This document shows, piece after piece, positions 36,801 to 46,060 of a DNA stretch of 64,000 bases (the stretch's first letter is position 1; every line of letters starts with the position of its first letter). The position numbers were made by a program, and so were the translations under genes. A model generated the notes under the pieces. That model had not been told where the DNA came from. It saw only the letters and a list, made by a program, of their open reading frames with translations, and made no database searches. Source of the DNA: Tachypleus tridentatus (taxonomy: Eukaryota > Arthropoda > Merostomata > Xiphosura > Limulidae); contig NC_134829.1 of assembly GCF_004210375.1 (NCBI RefSeq), forward strand, positions 25,932,034-25,996,033, written 5' to 3'.

Positions 36801-39615
36801 TTTGTTCTCTGATAAGAAACAAATCTAGCCTGGATGGTCCAGATGGCTTCCAACGTTATTGGCACGATAAGAATATCCCACCGGAGACATTTTCTACACG
36901 ACACAGGGGAGGAGATTCCATCACGATCTGGGGTGCTTTCTCCTTCCCTGGAACAATGGAGCTTCAGGTTATACAGGAGCGTCAAACAGCAGCTGGCTAC
37001 ATTGACATGTTTTAGAGAGCATTCTTATTGACTGGTCTTATTGAAAATTTTGGGGGTGGATGGCAAGGAAAGTCTGTATAAATGGACGTTAATTCCAAAC
37101 AGTGCACGATCTTCGTGAAGCCATCTTCACCACTTGGAATAACATTCCAGCCAGCCTTCTGCAAACGCTTATATCGACCATGCCAAAGCGAATGTTTGCA
37201 GTTATTCACAATGACGGCTGTGCAACTCACTACTAAGACCTCTTGTTGGGCATTTCCTACTTTGTATAGGACTTCTTTTTGGTATGGTCTTAAACTTTTG
37301 ACCAGCTAATAGTTAGGCTAATTTCATAATGTTCGCATTTTCCCTATTAAATGCTAAAAGTTTTTTATTTTTATTTTCCCTTTTCTTATTTTCATCTTTC
37401 AAAGCTCTACTCAAATAAGTGGTTGAGTCTAACAACACAAAAATGCACATTTTTTCTTTATGTTCATTGGCCTTAAGATTTAGGCCAGCAGTGTATGTTT
37501 AAGATGTTTTCTTTTATTAAAATGTGTTTTTTGTAATTTTCATATAAACGGTTTTACTTTAAAGTATTATATTGTAATATTTTTTTTAAATTAGTGTTAA
37601 AAGGTGCTGTTTCGTTACATCTTGAACTCTAATGCATTTAATTTAAGTCTCAGTTAAAGACTACCTTTATCGTATTAAACTGTAATTCTTTTTGTGGGGT
37701 TCTAGCTTGTAATTAGCTCTAGGTCTTTCTTAAAGAGTTGTGTCAACCACATGGCGTGTACGTGTTTCTAGGAAGAAAGGAAAGATAACTGGTCAAAATT
37801 TTAAAGTTTATTCCTTTTAAAGTGAAATTTAATTTTCGGCTTGAGAAAAAGTCTGAGAGGACGAAGGAAAAGTGTGATAGGCAGGCATATCATATGTTTT
37901 CTACCTATTTTTATAAATATAGGATCTTTCGTTTGATTTTGCCAGTTTTGATGTAGTTTTGGCATAATCACCTGGCCGTCTGTGTGTTACAGTTGACGAA
38001 TGCTGTAAGAGAATGACCAGTCAGCCAGTGATCCTATTACAACAAAAAGGAACCAAGGTTTCCTGTATCAGTTTGAGTTTAGTTCTATACCTTCTACTTG
38101 GTTATCACCATTCTTGGATGGACAAAAAGAAACCTGTGATGAAATATATAAAGTAGCCAATTCAAAAGCTGATCCAGTAGAGGCGATTGTTCACTAATAC
38201 AAACAAGTACACTGTGCTCCAATATTAGGATTAGAAAACGTAAAACCGAGCATTTATGACAGAATAAGAGGTAAAATCTTTGTATTATTTACAGCTAACT
38301 AGTTTCTGTAATGCAGTTACCATTATCAAGGATCTTATCTACAGTGTTAACTAAATGATGCACATCTAACAATATAGATGCTAACTCTGACGATGGTAAC
38401 TGTGTTGCTGGAACTAGTCGATTGTAAAGTAACAATAAAGATTTGATCTTGCGTCCTGTCAAAAAGAAAAAAGAAAGAGTCTGCTATTGTGGTATTCTCT
38501 TTTAATATGTGTACACACAGCTTTTGTTTTGTTGTTGTGTTGTCAATAATGATTGTTTTAACATTTTTCACTTGTCCAGTTTGTTTATTTCTCGTGCAAT
38601 TTAAAACTCATTCGAGTTTTCATATTCAGGTTACTCTAAATTTCCTGTTCGATCCTATTGTTACATATCTAATATCTGGGAGAAAATCGATTCACCTGAG
38701 AATACCACAGCAGCCCCATCTGCACTTACTGACTTCGTAGTATCACTTCGTTGGCCTATTTGTATCAATAAGTGATTCTGCTTTATCTGTTTGTAACATC
38801 AAAGTTCCTTGTTGGCTTTTCAAGCACTGCTGACTTCCTTTAGACTTGTTTTTGTCACACAACTCATTTCTTATTGGCTTATTCGATCACTTGCTCTTTG
38901 TTGATCAGTTTCTAACACCAGTGATCGATTGTTGGATTGTTTGTCGTAGTTTTTTGTTGAACAATTTTCTTTGAGAATTTTTAGCTTCTTGTAAGGTACT
39001 GTGTAGCTTTCTTAGTACATATAAATATATTCAATACAGAAAATAATTCTGCTACTTTTTATTTCGACCGTAAGTTATTGAATGTTAACTTTGCTCCATA
39101 TTTCACCCATATGTGTATTTGGTATATTTAAAATTATTTAGATATTTGTTTTTCTAAATATATTTTTTCCTCTGCAGTACAAGCGGCGAGCATACGAACT
39201 TCCAGCTGGAGCCGATTTGCTTGTTGGAAACATTCAAACTACGTTTTCGTGCCCAGGGAATGGCTATTATGCTGACGTGGACAATGGTTGTAAGATATTT
39301 CACGTTTGCCAGACCGTCACTCATGCTAATGGTAAATCGGAGGCTCAACAGTGGAGTTTCGTGTGTGGAAACCTTACGATTTTTAACCAGTTAACCCTAA
39401 CCTGCGGTTTTCCATATGAAGTGATACCGTGCGCTAACTCTAAAGACTTTTTTTACGTCAACAATAACATCGGTGTTGAAGACGCTCTCTTCTTGACAGA
39501 GAAGGACACAGAAAAGGCAGTTCCGTTGATCCAATCGAGGCTTTCTAATCTTCCTCCAGATTTACGTATTCTTGCCACTCAAACTGTTTTAAAGAAAGCA
39601 CCTATAGCCGTGTAA
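27882..39615 (+). CDS. Secreted single-domain CBM14 (peritrophin-A) chitin-binding protein, gene A
   Basis: Spliced gene of 166 codons plus stop; coding exons 27882-27903, 29274-29314 and 39178-39615. Introns are GT-AG (both donors GTAAGT), phases 1 and 0. Exons 1-2 encode a signal peptide (MRTWIIL, then VTCSIVAVVTA), probably cut after Ala18, so it is secreted. Basic YKRR follows at 22-25. Exon 3 holds one CBM14 domain with cysteines at 46, 59, 65, 84, 97 and 106 (C-12-C-5-C-18-C-12-C-8-C), the aromatic pair GYYADVDN and FNQLTLTC, all family hallmarks of chitin binding in cuticle, gut lining or secretions. Asn86 is in an NLT glycosylation site. The closest type known to me is the arthropod U-scoloptoxin(01)-like group, a naming artefact rather than proof of venom. 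The ATG exon begins at acceptor-bounded 27859. Intron 2 is 9.9 kb and full of transposons. The C-terminal tail is shorter than in gene B. Confidence 0.85.
28201..28446 (+). mobile_element. Main-family SINE in intron 1 of gene A
   Basis: The sequence runs from the B-box region (GGGTCACGGGTTCGAATCCC) through the standard body to the tail TTTGTGCGAAATTCAAAAAC. The first part of the tRNA head is missing. It is absent from intron 1 of gene B, so it inserted after duplication. Confidence 0.85.
28480..28720 (+). repeat. Degenerate intron-1 minisatellite, first part
   Basis: Irregular repeats, about 25-35 bp apart, of a word like GTGAGGTAGTAATAATTACA. The same degenerate repeat resumes at 29125-29268 and is present in intron 1 of gene B at 55680-55895, so it predates the duplication. 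Confidence 0.7.
28725..28815 (-). mobile_element. Family-2 SINE fragment
   Basis: Minus-strand piece with GCACAATGGACTGTCTCTG, GTCGAAACCCGGCTTTTAGC and TTGTAAGGCAGCAGACATA. The tRNA-like head end is cut off. Confidence 0.7.
28833..29112 (-). mobile_element. Main-family SINE, full length, with target-site duplication
   Basis: Minus-strand copy from its TTTG-rich tail to the head at TGGCCATGTTGGGCC. It is flanked by TATGAATG at 28825-28832 and 29113-29120. It splits the intron-1 minisatellite and is absent from gene B. Confidence 0.85.
29125..29268 (+). repeat. Degenerate intron-1 minisatellite, second part
   Basis: Five or so irregular copies of GAGGTAGTAATAATTACA-like words directly before the exon 2 acceptor (TTTATTTTACAG ending at 29273). 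Confidence 0.7.
29591..30583 (-). mobile_element. Tc1-like DNA transposon, internally deleted, in intron 2 of gene A
   Basis: The inverted ends CACCCTTGTGCAAATTAATT and CACTCTTGTGCAAATTAATT are each bordered by TA, giving a 993-bp element. The minus strand carries a transposase part starting near 30263 (LFSDETHF with the first catalytic Asp, then FQQDLAPCH with the second, then WPGNSPDLNP). The usual IENLW reads IKNL followed by TAG, so the third catalytic residue (Glu) is Lys and Trp is a stop; downstream the frame continues for about 60 more family-like residues (for example KDKLIEAIIEVWY). The N-terminal DNA-binding part is largely gone. Inactive. No copy in gene B's intron. Confidence 0.9.
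30590..31160. other. Intron 2 of gene A, homologous to gene B intron 2
   Basis: Collinear with about 56200-57960 in gene B (shared words such as ACTAGCTTCTAGCC/TC and TAAGA(G/A)TGACAGTA). It contains only loose T-rich repeats related to the 31-bp minisatellite of gene B (CTTGTTG, TTTGTAG, CTAGCCCCATG). No exon is recognised. Confidence 0.55.
31170..31800 (+). repeat. Intron-internal duplication, copy 1
   Basis: Matches 37880-38250 in the same intron (shared words: CATATGTATTTTCTACCTGC vs CATATGTTTTCTACCTAT, TTTCCTGTATCAGT, TAGTTATCA vs TGGTTATCA). A family-2 SINE splits this copy. Its function is unknown; an open frame at 31266-31457 is not supported. Confidence 0.6.
31440..31556 (-). mobile_element. 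Family-2 SINE
   Basis: Minus-strand copy with GTAATTAAGCACAAAGCTAC, GGGTATCGAAACCCGGTTTC and GTGCCACTGGAGAGC at the head. It sits inside the intron-internal duplication and is missing from the second copy. Confidence 0.8.
31801..33090. other. Intron 2 of gene A, unrecognised with SINE relics
   Basis: No exon or domain recognised. A third tRNA-like SINE type lies at about 32570-32695 on the minus strand (AGCAAAGCCACATCGGGCTA, GGGGAATCAAACTCC). A family-2 scrap lies at about 33003-33085 (CATCGAAGTCCGGTTTCTAG). The rest is decayed sequence I cannot assign. Confidence 0.5.
33091..34740. other. Intron 2 of gene A, nothing recognised
   Basis: AT-rich sequence without recognisable exons, SINEs or transposon ends. 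The short open frame at 34490-34711 shows no domain. Confidence 0.5.
34748..35232 (+). repeat. 55-bp tandem repeat split by a SINE
   Basis: Four copies of a 55-bp unit (GGATCATATTTATGTTTTTA then TGAACGTTTTCGTTTAATTA then TCTTCTCCTATT). Copies start at 34748, 34803, 35129 and 35184. The array is interrupted after the second copy by the SINE below. Confidence 0.9.
34849..35108 (+). mobile_element. Main-family SINE inserted in the 55-bp repeat
   Basis: Full tRNA-like head (GGCATGGCCTAACGCGTTAA), body and tail. The 11-bp target duplication TTTAATTATCT is at 34838-34848 and 35109-35119. A short body deletion removes part of the TTGGTAAAAGAGTAGCCC stretch. Confidence 0.9.
35233..35813. other. Intron 2 of gene A, T-rich, nothing recognised
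   Basis: T-rich intron sequence with no recognisable element. Confidence 0.5.
35816..37493 (+). mobile_element. Tc1-like DNA transposon with ~200-bp inverted repeats, decayed, hosting a SINE
   Basis: The ends CACTGCTGGCCAAAATCTTA and CACTGCTGGCCTAAATCTTA (right, reversed) are flanked by TA. The inverted repeats extend about 200 bp, to the GGTCAAAAGTTTAAGACCAT word on both sides. The plus strand carries a transposase relic: KLTEFERGIIVEIQKQGLSQ (start of the helix-turn-helix domain), a run over 36556-36828 ending VLFSDKKQI, and a later MPKRMFAVIHNDGCATHY-like tail. Several in-frame stops and frame changes break it, so it is dead. Without the SINE the element is about 1.4 kb. Confidence 0.9.
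36009..36284 (+). mobile_element. Main-family SINE nested in the Tc1-like element
   Basis: Complete SINE from GGGCCCGGCATGGCC to TTTGTGCGAAATTCAAAATC. The 12-bp target duplication TGGTCAAAAGTT is at 35997-36008 and 36285-36296. Nesting shows that the Tc1-like element was already in place. Confidence 0.95.
37880..38250 (+). repeat. Intron-internal duplication, copy 2
   Basis: Diverged partner of 31170-31800 with no SINE inside. It lies just downstream of the Tc1-like element. No coding content is recognised. Confidence 0.55.
38251..39177. other. 3' part of intron 2 of gene A
   Basis: Loose CTTGTTGG and TTTGTA repeats as in gene B's intron, ending in the polypyrimidine tract TTTTTTCCTCTGCAG before exon 3. 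No other element is recognised. Confidence 0.5.
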
Positions 39616-39830
39616 ACATTCAAAGATGTTAAGAAATAACGTTAAACTGAAAAAAAGGAACGGAACATCAAATACATATCGTATACAACAGATTTTTTTT
39701 CCCTGCCTTGGATTGGAAAACTTGTTAACATGAAGAAATAAGTTTTAATATTTCAATTACTGTTAGGAGATCCCGTTGTCATTGTTCTCATATTCAGTAC
39801 ATTTGGCGATATGCTTGTATGTAACTTCTG

Positions 39831-39836
39831 AATAAA
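39831..39836 (+). terminator. Polyadenylation signal of gene A
   Basis: AATAAA, 216 bp after the stop codon, followed by CTACTTTATTCATAACG. The same arrangement (AATAAA, CTTCTTTATTCATAACG) follows gene B, so the 3' end is conserved between the copies. Confidence 0.75.
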
Positions 39837-40054
39837 TCTACTTTATTCATAACGGCTAACTGAGGAAAGAATGTTCTTTGTAGTTGTTATAATGTCTCTA
39901 TTATTTAAGAAAACTGAAACCAAGAAAGTGAAAAGAACTATAGAACGAGGCTACATTCATAAAACAATAAGTCAATTAACACGCAGAGTTCAAACAGCAA
40001 TTTAAAATAGGATTTACAGTTTAATGGAATGCTAGATTATTGAATTGTTTAGTT

Positions 40055-40165
40055 GGCTATTGTTAAACACAAACTTACACAATGGGTTATCTGTGCTCTG
40101 TTCACCACGGGTAGCGAAACTCGAGGTTTATTGTCGTAAGTCTGCTGACTTACCACTGGTGTCAG
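40055..40165 (-). mobile_element. Family-2 SINE
   Basis: Minus-strand copy with TTACACAATGGGTTATCTGT, CACCACGGGTAGCGAAACTC and GACTTACCACTGGTGTC at the head. Confidence 0.75.
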
Positions 40166-40226
40166 AGTTTAATTAAATTCTAGAGCATAGAATTACTATA
40201 AATCAACGAGGGTTAAGTATTGGAGA

Positions 40227-40750
40227 CCAGAGAGTCAGGTGAGGATCACTGCTAATATTAAAAGCCGGAGGAACAAAATGTATCAGAACAGCATTTTGAT
40301 ATTATTTAGCACGTCGTAAGTGGCGTGATGAACGAGAAATTGATCATACTTGCGCGTGCATGTAACAACACTTTCTAATGCAAAATACTTATGCCTCAGA
40401 TCATAGAAATATATTTAGATGAGGAATTTAGAATTTTAAAGACTTGATTGATGATGTCACCATCGGTCAGACCAGCAAACATTACTGGAAAATGCACGAT
40501 AGAAATGTATTTGAGAAGTCAAACTTAAAACATATAAAACTTTATAACGGCACGAATACAAAATTTAACGAAACCGTGAAAGCAAAAACATTTTCAAATA
40601 CGTTATTGTTCAGGGGTGGTGGAAAGTATAAAAATGGGAATCTTCTTGTAAGTGACAGCCAGAAAATTACTATTTATTGAGAGGGTGTTTCGCCTGCGAT
40701 GGAACAACCTACTCTACGAAATACTTGGGGAAATAAACATTTTTCTTTTG
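40227..40750 (+). repeat. Downstream repeat module, copy 1
   Basis: Non-coding module with the landmark ATGTATCAGAACAGCATTTT. Further landmarks are AATTTAACGAAACCGTGAAA and ACGTTATTGTTCAGGGG. Diverged copies lie at 59322-59626, 59627-60120 and 63235-63470. Its last part (GAGGGTGTTTCGCCTG, GGAACAACC, GGGAAATAAACATTT) matches the end of the copy at 60030-60115. What it is remains unknown. Confidence 0.65.
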
Positions 40751-41140
40751 ACACAATCTTATTTTACCCACGTGAATCGAACTGTATGTAGAACTAATTA
40801 TGCAAGTTTGCTCAGTTTATTTTTTCGTACTTTGTATCCACCTTTTATTTCTGTATATTGTTTACCACTAGAAAACGTGACAAAGTTTAAAAGACGATGT
40901 TGTGCAAAGATCCCATTGGCTGTTTTACCATAAAACTTTTATTTACTTTATCTGTCTTTCGCCGTGTTTTGAAGAATTTACTCCTAGTATTTTGCAAATA
41001 CTTGCAGATAAATGACTAAAGAACAAGTCTACACTTATCTTATCACATGTATATCCTTAATATCAATCAATGAAATCGCATGTTGCTCAGTAAAACCAGC
41101 TAATCGCAAAGTACGCTATCAAATAAAATTAAGACGTTTC
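40751..41140. other. No gene supported
   Basis: Unique AT-rich sequence. The short open frame at 40652-40933 overlaps the repeat module and has no domain. Confidence 0.5.
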
Positions 41141-41413
41141 TTTGTTTGTTTGTTTGTTTGTTTGTTTTGAATTTCGCACAAAGCTACTCGAGGGCTATCT
41201 GTGCTAGCCGTCCCTAATTTAGCAGTGTAAGACTAGAGGGAAGGCAGCTAGTCATCACCACCCACCGCCAACCTTTAAGCTACTCTTTTACCAACGAATA
41301 GTAGGATTGACCGTCACATTATAACGCCCCCACGGCTGGGAGGGCAAACATGTTTGGCGCGACGCGGGCGCGAACCCGCGACCCTCGGATTACGAGTCGC
41401 ATGCCAGGCCCTT
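41141..41413 (-). mobile_element. Main-family SINE
   Basis: Minus-strand copy with a (GTTT)n tail and an intact body. The head is shortened: GATTACGAGTCGCATGCC jumps straight to AGGCCC, missing about 20 bp of the tRNA-like part. Confidence 0.9.
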
Positions 41414-41659
41414 TTGTAACATTAACATACACTTAAATCAATAAATAATACAAGTGAATGGTGTTAATGATTTTAATTAATAAAAACTAGTTTACTGCAT
41501 CTATCTATTTATATATAAAACGCATGCTTGTTTTTTTTTAACATGATAGAACTTTTACTCAACAATAGCAATGGAATGATACAGTAAAATGAAAAATGAC
41601 TTGAACTCTCCCAAACTCCTTATTTTACTTACGTTGCACTTCCTGTATTCTTCTGTGTA

Positions 41660-42240
41660 ATAACCGGGCGTGGCCTAATGATTAGCGTGAAGAAATGTAA
41701 ATCTCTGGGTCATTACTGGCGTCCTTTTCCTGCAAAAACACACTCCATACTTCGTGGCCCAGGTGCGTTATTAGAGTGGTAATCAAATTCCGCTATTCGA
41801 TAACATAATTCGCAGTGTGGTCTATAGCTCCATACAAATTTCTAAAACAAACACGTTTCTTGGAAAAGAGATTTACAACACCTTCGTGTGTTTGCGTATT
41901 TTTGCAATAATACTGTATTTCATAAAATATTGTAAAAATCTTTATCTCTGAGCTGACGGTTGTTCTTCCTACTAAAGATTGTCGTTCTTAGCGATGCTGT
42001 GATTTGGTGTAAGCCAATACAGCAGTAAAATAATTACTCCAGTAAAATAGTATTTTAAAATCAATGTGTTTGCTTTTGTAAATACGATTATGCATAAACG
42101 TTTTGGAAACAACCTAGATTTTGATACACATCTACCAAAGAACGCCTGTCCATCAAAATTAGCAGAAGGTTCGAAACTAATTAAGAACAAACAACAATGC
42201 TATATTCATCTAACAGAAGCTAAAAAGTAAATATTAGCAG
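41660..42240. repeat. Left part of segmental unit B
   Basis: Homologous to 61280-62020. Shared landmarks are an old SINE-like piece (AACACACTCCATACTTCG vs AGCACACTCTACACTTTG), CTCCAGTAAAA-TAGTATTTTAAAATC and AATACG(A/G)TTATGCAT, then AAACAACCT. The offset between copies is about 19.6-19.7 kb. No gene. Confidence 0.75.
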
Positions 42241-42412
42241 GTGAAACTGTCGCTAACAAATAACTACTGTAATTTACTTCACCCAATTACACAAGAAAGC
42301 CAACAAACAAATACTGTAACGTTAAGCTGTTACCTGATTAAACCACTAATCACAAGAAAGCCAACAAACAAATACTGTAACGTTAAGCTGTTATCTGATT
42401 AAGCCACTAATC
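42241..42412 (+). repeat. 61-bp repeat, likely progenitor form of the 51-bp satellite
   Basis: Two clear copies starting at 42291 and 42352 (ACAAGAAAGCCAACAAACAA, then ATACTGTAACGTTAAGCTGT, then TACCTGATTAAACCACTAAT). A worn third copy precedes them (GCTAACAAATAACTACTGTA). The unit aligns with the giant array's unit: ACACAAGAAAG at the start, then -CAAACACT-/-CAAATACT-, then GTTAAACTGT/GTTAAGCTGT. It sits at the matching position of unit B. Confidence 0.75.
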
Positions 42413-42544
42413 ACAGACGTTAAGGAGAGTTTACTTATTGAAAATCTTTAAAACTCAAATTTACACATTTTTCAAACAGTTTTTAGTTAACAATATCGTT
42501 GCATGATGGTAGAAGGTCTTTTGTCTAGTTATTCAGCTTCTAAT

Positions 42545-42676
42545 AATTTGTTTTTTTCTTCATAGTTAAGCACAAACCTATACAATGGGCTGTCTGTGCT
42601 GTGCCCACCCCGTGTATCTAAACCCGACTTCCAGAGTTGTAAGTCCACAGATATAACACTGTGCCACTGGAAGGGG
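42545..42676 (-). mobile_element. Family-2 SINE
   Basis: Minus-strand copy: TAGTTAAGCACAAACCTATA, then GGGCTGTCTGTGCTGTGCCC and GTGCCACTGGAAGGGG at the head. Confidence 0.8.
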
Positions 42677-42806
42677 AAATGATAATGTATATATTCTCCA
42701 TTCTGTTGTAAACAAACATTTTGAGAAAAAGAAGAAAGAAATCTCGAGATTAAAATTATGGACGGCTGTGTGCACATACCATTTGTATAGGTTTGCTCGA
42801 AAGGTA

Positions 42807-43251
42807 CAGGGTGTTCGGAAAATCACTTTGCGTTAAGGCGTGCGGTTTGTAATGTGAGGGTCGCGGGTTCGCGCCCGAGTCGCGCTAAACATGCTCGCCC
42901 TCCCAGCCTTGAGGGCGTTATAATTTGACGGTCAATCCCACTTTTCGTTGGTAAAAGAGTAGTCCAAGAGTTGGCGGTGGGTGGTGATGACTAGCTGCCT
43001 TCCCTCTAGTCTTGCACTGCTAAATTAGGGACGGCTAGCGCAGATAGCCCTCGAGTAGCTTTGTGCGAAATTCCAAAACACAAACAATTTACTTCAAACC
43101 AGCAACTAATAGCGGTGTTTCGAAACAAATTCAGAAGGATCCAGATCTGTATTGATGCCAACGGGGGCCACTTTCAACATTGTTTATATTCTATATTGAA
43201 ACATACCTGTTAATAAATATATAAGCACACAGTGACTTTCCGAACACCCTG
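42807..43251. mobile_element. Short non-autonomous Tc1/mariner-type element with a SINE inside
   Basis: The ends CAGGGTGTTCGGAAAATCAC and CAGGGTGTTCGGAAAGTCAC (right, reversed) are bordered by TA on both sides. Without the SINE only about 190 bp remain and no transposase, so it is a miniature inverted-repeat element. Confidence 0.85.
42832..43088 (+). mobile_element. Main-family SINE nested in the miniature element
   Basis: Starts inside the tRNA-like head (GCGTTAAGGCGTGCGGTTTG), then a full body and tail ending AAATTCCAAAACACAAAC. Confidence 0.85.
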
Positions 43252-43259
43252 TATAAAAA

Positions 43260-43440
43260 CTAAAATATAATACTTTAATGGACTCAGAAACAATCACTCT
43301 CAGATTTTACCACCTTATATTTATTAAAAAATAACACTAAAAATACTTACTGTAAGATTATCCTATCATATAATTATTATGTAACGCCAAAAAACAAACA
43401 ATTTAAATATATAACCACAACAGAATAAGGAAAATACAGG
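43260..43440 (+). repeat. Worn tandem repeats before the 50-bp array
   Basis: Degenerate units (AAACAATCACTCTCAGATTT, TACTGTAAGATTATCC, ATATAATTATTATG) that resemble the 51-bp relatives at 20824-21221 in unit A. Confidence 0.5.
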
Positions 43441-45240
43441 AAATAGGTATCAGGTGATAACATGGCATAATTATACCATAACATAGGAAATAATGAGTGT
43501 AAGGAGATAAAATGATATAATTATATGATACTGTAAGAAATAATGAGTGTAAGGAGATAAAATGATATAATTATATGATACTATAGGAAATAATGAGTGT
43601 CAGGAGATAAAATGATGTAATTATATGATACTGTAAGAAATAATGAGTGTCAGGAGATAAAATGATATAATTATATGATACTGTAAGAAATAATGAGTGT
43701 CAGGAGATAAAATGGCATAATTATATGATACTGTAGGAAATAATGAGTGTCAGGAGATAAAATGGCATAATTATATGATACTGTAAGAAATAATGAGTGT
43801 CAGGAGATAAAATGGTATAATTATATGATACTATAGGAAATAATGAGTGTCAGGAGATAAAATGGCATAATTATATGATACTGTAAGAAATAATGAGTGT
43901 CAGGAGATAAAATGGCATAATTATATGATACTGTAAGAAATAATGAGTGTCAGGAGATAAAATGATATAATTATATGATACTACAGGAAATAATGAGTGT
44001 CAGGAGATAAAATGATGTAATTATATGATACTATAGGAAATAATGAGTGTCAGGAGATAAAATGATGTAATTATATGATACTGTAAGAAATAATGAGTGT
44101 CAGGAGATAAAATGATATAATTATATGATACTGTAAGAAATAATGAGTGTCAGGAGATAAAATGGCATAATTATATGATACTACTAGGAAATAATGAGTG
44201 TCAGGAGATAAAATGATATAATTATATGATACTGTAAGAAATAATGAGTGTCAGGAGATAAAATGATATAATTATATGATACTATAGGAAATAATGAGTG
44301 TCAGGAGATAAAATGATATAATTATATGATACTGTAAGAAATAATGAGTGTCAGGAGATAAAATGGCATAATTATATGATACTGTAAGAAATAATGAGTG
44401 TCAGGAGATAAAATGATATAATTATATGATACTACAGGAAATAATGAGTGTCAGGAGATAAAATGATGTAATTATATGATACTGTAAGAAATAATGAGTG
44501 TCAGGAGATAAAATGATGTAATTATATGATACTGTAAGAAATAATGAGTGTCAGGAGATAAAATGATGTAATTATATGATACTGTAAGAAATAATGAGTG
44601 TCAGGAGATAAAATGATGTAATTATATGATACTACAGGAAATAATGAGTGTCAGGAGATAAAATGATATAATTATATGATACTACAGGAAATAATGAGTG
44701 TCAGGAGATAAAATGATGTAATTATATGATACTGTAAGAAATAATGAGTGTAAGGAGATAAAATGATGTAATTATATGATACTGTAAGAAATAATGAGTG
44801 TCAGGAAATAAAATGATGTAATTATATGATACTGTAAGAAATAATGAGTGTCAGGAGATAAAATGATATAATTATATGATACTGTAGGAAATAATGAGTG
44901 TAAGGAGATAAAATGATATAATTATATGATACTGTAGGAAATAATGAGTGTCAGGAGATAAAATGATGTAATTATATGATACTGTAAGAAATAATGAGTG
45001 TCAGGAGATAAAATGATGTAAGTATATGATACTACAGGAAATAATGAGTGTAAGGAGATAAAATGATATAATTATATAATACTGTAGGAAATAATGAGTG
45101 TCAGGAGATAAAATGATATAATTATATGATACTGTAAGAAATAATGAGTGTCAGGAGATAAAATGATGTAATTATATGATACTGTAAGAAATAATGAGTG
45201 TAAGGAGATAAAATGGAATAATTTTACTATAATACAGAAA
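43441..45240 (+). repeat. 50-bp minisatellite array
   Basis: About 36 copies of a 50-bp unit with parts ATAATGAGTGTCAGGAGATA, AAATGATATAATTATATG and ATACTGTAAGAA. Alternative letters recur in combinations (ATGATATAA, ATGATGTAA or ATGGCATAA; ACTGTAAG, ACTATAGG or ACTACAGG; TGTCAGG or TGTAAGG), so subtypes are mixed rather than clustered. Each unit carries the palindrome ATATAATTATAT or a close variant. The unit aligns with the degenerate 51-bp repeats of unit A. Confidence 0.95.
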
Positions 45241-45389
45241 GTAATGAGTGTAAAAGGATAGAACGTTATAATTATACCATGATACATGAAATAATAACTA
45301 TCAAGAGATCGCATTGCAAATATTTCCTGAAAAGATAAAAATTAGAAAGTTATGAAATGTCATCAAAGAATTCCATCAAAAAAAACAAA

Positions 45390-46060
45390 GAAAGATTTTT
45401 ATCGGATAACATCTTGGTATAAAACCAAGTATGGTATATACATTTATCAAAGAGGTAATATGGTATATATTGGGTTGAGGAATAATTCGTGAGCGGTTTT
45501 TCAAGTTAAAAAAATATGTTCATAAATGAAACGCTTTCGCAAAATATTTCATGTCATTTGGTAGATAATTTTTTGCTCTAATAGATGGTGTGTTTGATTT
45601 TCATATGTCTTTAATTTTTGCTTTCATTTTCAGCTCATTAAATGGAATGTCAAGTGGACAAAATCGAGCATTTTCGACACCATCTGCTTTTCGCATTTAA
45701 TTTCTTGCAATTTCGTTTAAAACAATGCATACTATATACCTTGGTATTACATGAAATAAAGTATCATAATAAATGTTTTGGGTGTAATGTGTTCATGCAT
45801 TGAAGTATTGTATAGTCTTACATGTAATGCTTGAATGAAATTATTTAAAAACGCTCACGAATTATTCCTCAACCTAATACATTTATCAAAAAGGTAATAT
45901 GGTACATACATTCATCAAAAAGGTAATATGGTATATAGATTTACCAAAAAGTTAACATGGTATATATATTTTTATCACAAAGGTAATATGGTATATACAT
46001 TTATGAAAAAGGTAATATGGTAGATACCATTATCCAAAAGGTAGGGAATACTTATTGATG
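45390..46060 (+). repeat. About 30-bp minisatellite split by a mariner-type element
   Basis: About eight copies of a word like AAAGGTAATATGGTATATAC followed by ATTTATCA. Two copies lie before and six after the inserted element at 45470-45877. Confidence 0.85.
45470..45877 (+). mobile_element. Internally deleted mariner-like element
   Basis: The ends TTGGGTTGAGGAATAATTCG and TTAGGTTGAGGAATAATTCG (right, reversed) lie next to TA at 45468-45469 and 45878-45879. The 408-bp inside keeps only the start of a transposase on the plus strand near 45642 (MECQVDKIEHFRHHLLFAFN, resembling the mariner N-terminal helix-turn-helix). It is non-autonomous. Confidence 0.85.

Noticed and set aside
39178-39615. 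Venom toxin identity for the CBM14 genes
   Set aside because: The family name U-scoloptoxin(01) is used for general arthropod CBM14 proteins; nothing here indicates venom function.
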